Shown here one piece after another: positions 7,700-8,683 of a DNA stretch of 8,683 nt (its first letter is position 1; each line of letters starts with the position of its first letter). Origin of the DNA: UBA6164 sp964344895. Its GTDB lineage: Bacteria; Patescibacteriota; Gracilibacteria; BD1-5; UBA6164. Below the pieces are notes generated by a model. That model was not told the DNA's origin. It saw nothing but the letters and a program-made list of their open reading frames with translations, and ran no database searches. Where the stretch lies: NCBI GenBank assembly GCA_964344895.1, contig CAYFPB010000059.1:1-8683 (forward strand). Reading direction: 5' to 3'. Both the position numbers and the translations under genes were made by a program.

Positions 7700-8665
7700 A
7701 TGTTTGAAACAATATTTATTTACATTTTTTTAATACTTATTTCTTTTTTTCCAATAGTTATTTGGGCATATATTTTTTCATATGTTGATAATAACCCATT
7801 AAATAAAAAAAGATTTTTGGTATGAGTAATAGGTTGAGCATTATCAGTTCTACCTATTTTGTATATGGATAAAATAATTGCCTTATTTGATATAAGTTAT
7901 CTAAATACATTTTATTATATATCTCAGGTAAAGTGATTTCTTAGTAGTATGGAGTTTGGGGTATCTTTATCTATATTTTTATTTTTGATAATATTATTTT
8001 CATTTATCCTATGAGCATTTGTGCATAAGTTTGATAAGATAATTAAGGTATATTTGAAAAATATAATGGTATTTTTGGTTTTTATAATATTGTTATCACT
8101 ATTTGTATTTGTATTGAACTATATATTACCATCAATATCAATTCAGGAAGAAATAGTTTTTTGAGATATAGTATTTAACTCACTAAAGCTAGTTATTTTT
8201 TACTACTTAGTTGTAGCATTTATAGAAGAATCAAGCAAGCATTTCAACTTTTTACAATCAAGTATACTTCATATTAATTCTGTAAAAACAGGTGTTTTAT
8301 ATGCTATATTTGTAGCACTTGGTTTTAGTTTGATAGAAAATATATTATATATTTATAACTATTATTTAGTTAATTGACTTAGCTGAGATCTTGTTAAACT
8401 CTCTTTTTATAGATCAATTTTTTCAGTGATAGTACATGTTTTATCTAGTTCAGTTGTTGCTTATTATTTTTCTAGAGCATTGCTTTTATACAGGGAAAAA
8501 GACTTAAGTTTTCCTTATCTAAAAATATTTTCTTTTTGATTACTTGTAAGTATATGACTACATCTCTTTTTTGATGTAGCTTTGACCCTATGATTTACCT
8601 TTATTATGTTTCTATACTTTGTTTGAGGGTATTTGTATGTAAGTAGCATTTTTTATAAAGAGTAG
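7700..8665 (+). CDS. prsW: PrsW-family intramembrane metalloprotease
   Basis: This 321-residue protein has about eight or nine hydrophobic spans (roughly 5-26, 39-56, 89-108, 121-143, 160-176, 196-222, 240-263 and 273-318). The four motifs of the PrsW (peptidase M82) family are present in order: EExxK at 176-180 (EESSK), FxxxEN at 209-214 (Glu213), a membrane-embedded His246 in IVHVLSSSVVAYYF, and HxxxD at 288-292 (His288, Asp292). In Bacillus subtilis PrsW starts regulated proteolysis of the anti-sigma factor RsiW; the substrate here is unknown, and no anti-sigma or sigma gene is in the window. TGA codons are read as Gly throughout, including one in SIGLHLFFD. The ATG lies 2 bases after the stop of the small membrane protein gene, indicating an operon. 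The gene ends in TAG inside a terminator hairpin. Family assignment is strong and function in this organism is inferred. Confidence 0.9.
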
Positions 8666-8683
8666 CTTTTTAGCTACTTTTTT
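8657..8683 (+). terminator. Rho-independent terminator after prsW
   Basis: AGTAGCT (8661-8667) pairs with AGCTACT (8672-8678) around a T4 loop. The stem extends outward through an A/T tract to 8657 and 8682 and ends in a T-run at the window edge. It overlaps the prsW stop codon. Confidence 0.85.

Noticed and set aside
55..8665. Mycoplasma-type code with TGA as tryptophan
   Set aside because: Conserved tryptophans are TGG and the TGA columns match conserved glycines, often next to other glycines, as in the GGY block of the M3 peptidase.

Overview
The window reads as chromosomal DNA from a very AT-rich Candidate Phyla Radiation bacterium that decodes UGA as glycine (NCBI translation table 25). 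That code is known from Absconditabacteria (SR1) and Gracilibacteria (BD1-5/GN02); the sequence alone does not separate the two. The evidence is direct. Read with the standard code, most genes break into fragments. Read with TGA as Gly, eight complete genes appear, and the TGA codons fall on conserved glycines in UNG, MurA, bL25, the M3 peptidase and PrsW, while conserved tryptophans are TGG. All eight genes stop with TAA or TAG. Every arginine codon I read is AGA or AGG. No convincing Shine-Dalgarno motif precedes any start.

Layout, left to right. At 1-56, repeated GGGACATTT motifs look like the end of an insertion sequence abutting the 3' end of ung. ung (minus, 55-756) encodes uracil-DNA glycosylase and carries a small GC-rich palindromic repeat in frame. 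A 64-bp divergent spacer separates it from an M3 zinc oligopeptidase (plus, 821-2836). A 34-bp perfect palindrome then acts as a shared terminator with a convergent minus-strand gene for a thioredoxin-fold protein that lacks the usual CxxC and has a cysteine-rich C-terminal tail (2868-3182). Next on the minus strand come rplY (bL25, 3248-3877) and a 633-residue membrane protein (3994-5895) with a degenerate PP2C-like N-terminal region, one membrane span and a beta-rich, propeller-like C-terminus.

A divergent, palindrome-rich promoter region (5896-6049) leads to murA (plus, 6050-7309). After a 174-bp imperfect palindrome resembling a MITE comes a two-gene unit: a 61-residue two-span membrane protein (7512-7697) and, 2 bp later, a PrsW-family intramembrane protease (7700-8665) with its own terminator at the window edge.

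Most genes are housekeeping: DNA repair, translation, peptidoglycan precursor synthesis and peptide turnover. The less ordinary parts are the PP2C-like/propeller membrane protein, the tail-cysteine redox-like protein, the membrane protein-PrsW pair, and two palindromic repeats of which one sits inside a coding sequence. I saw no CRISPR array, tRNA, rRNA or complete transposase gene, and no gene-free stretch above 300 bases.
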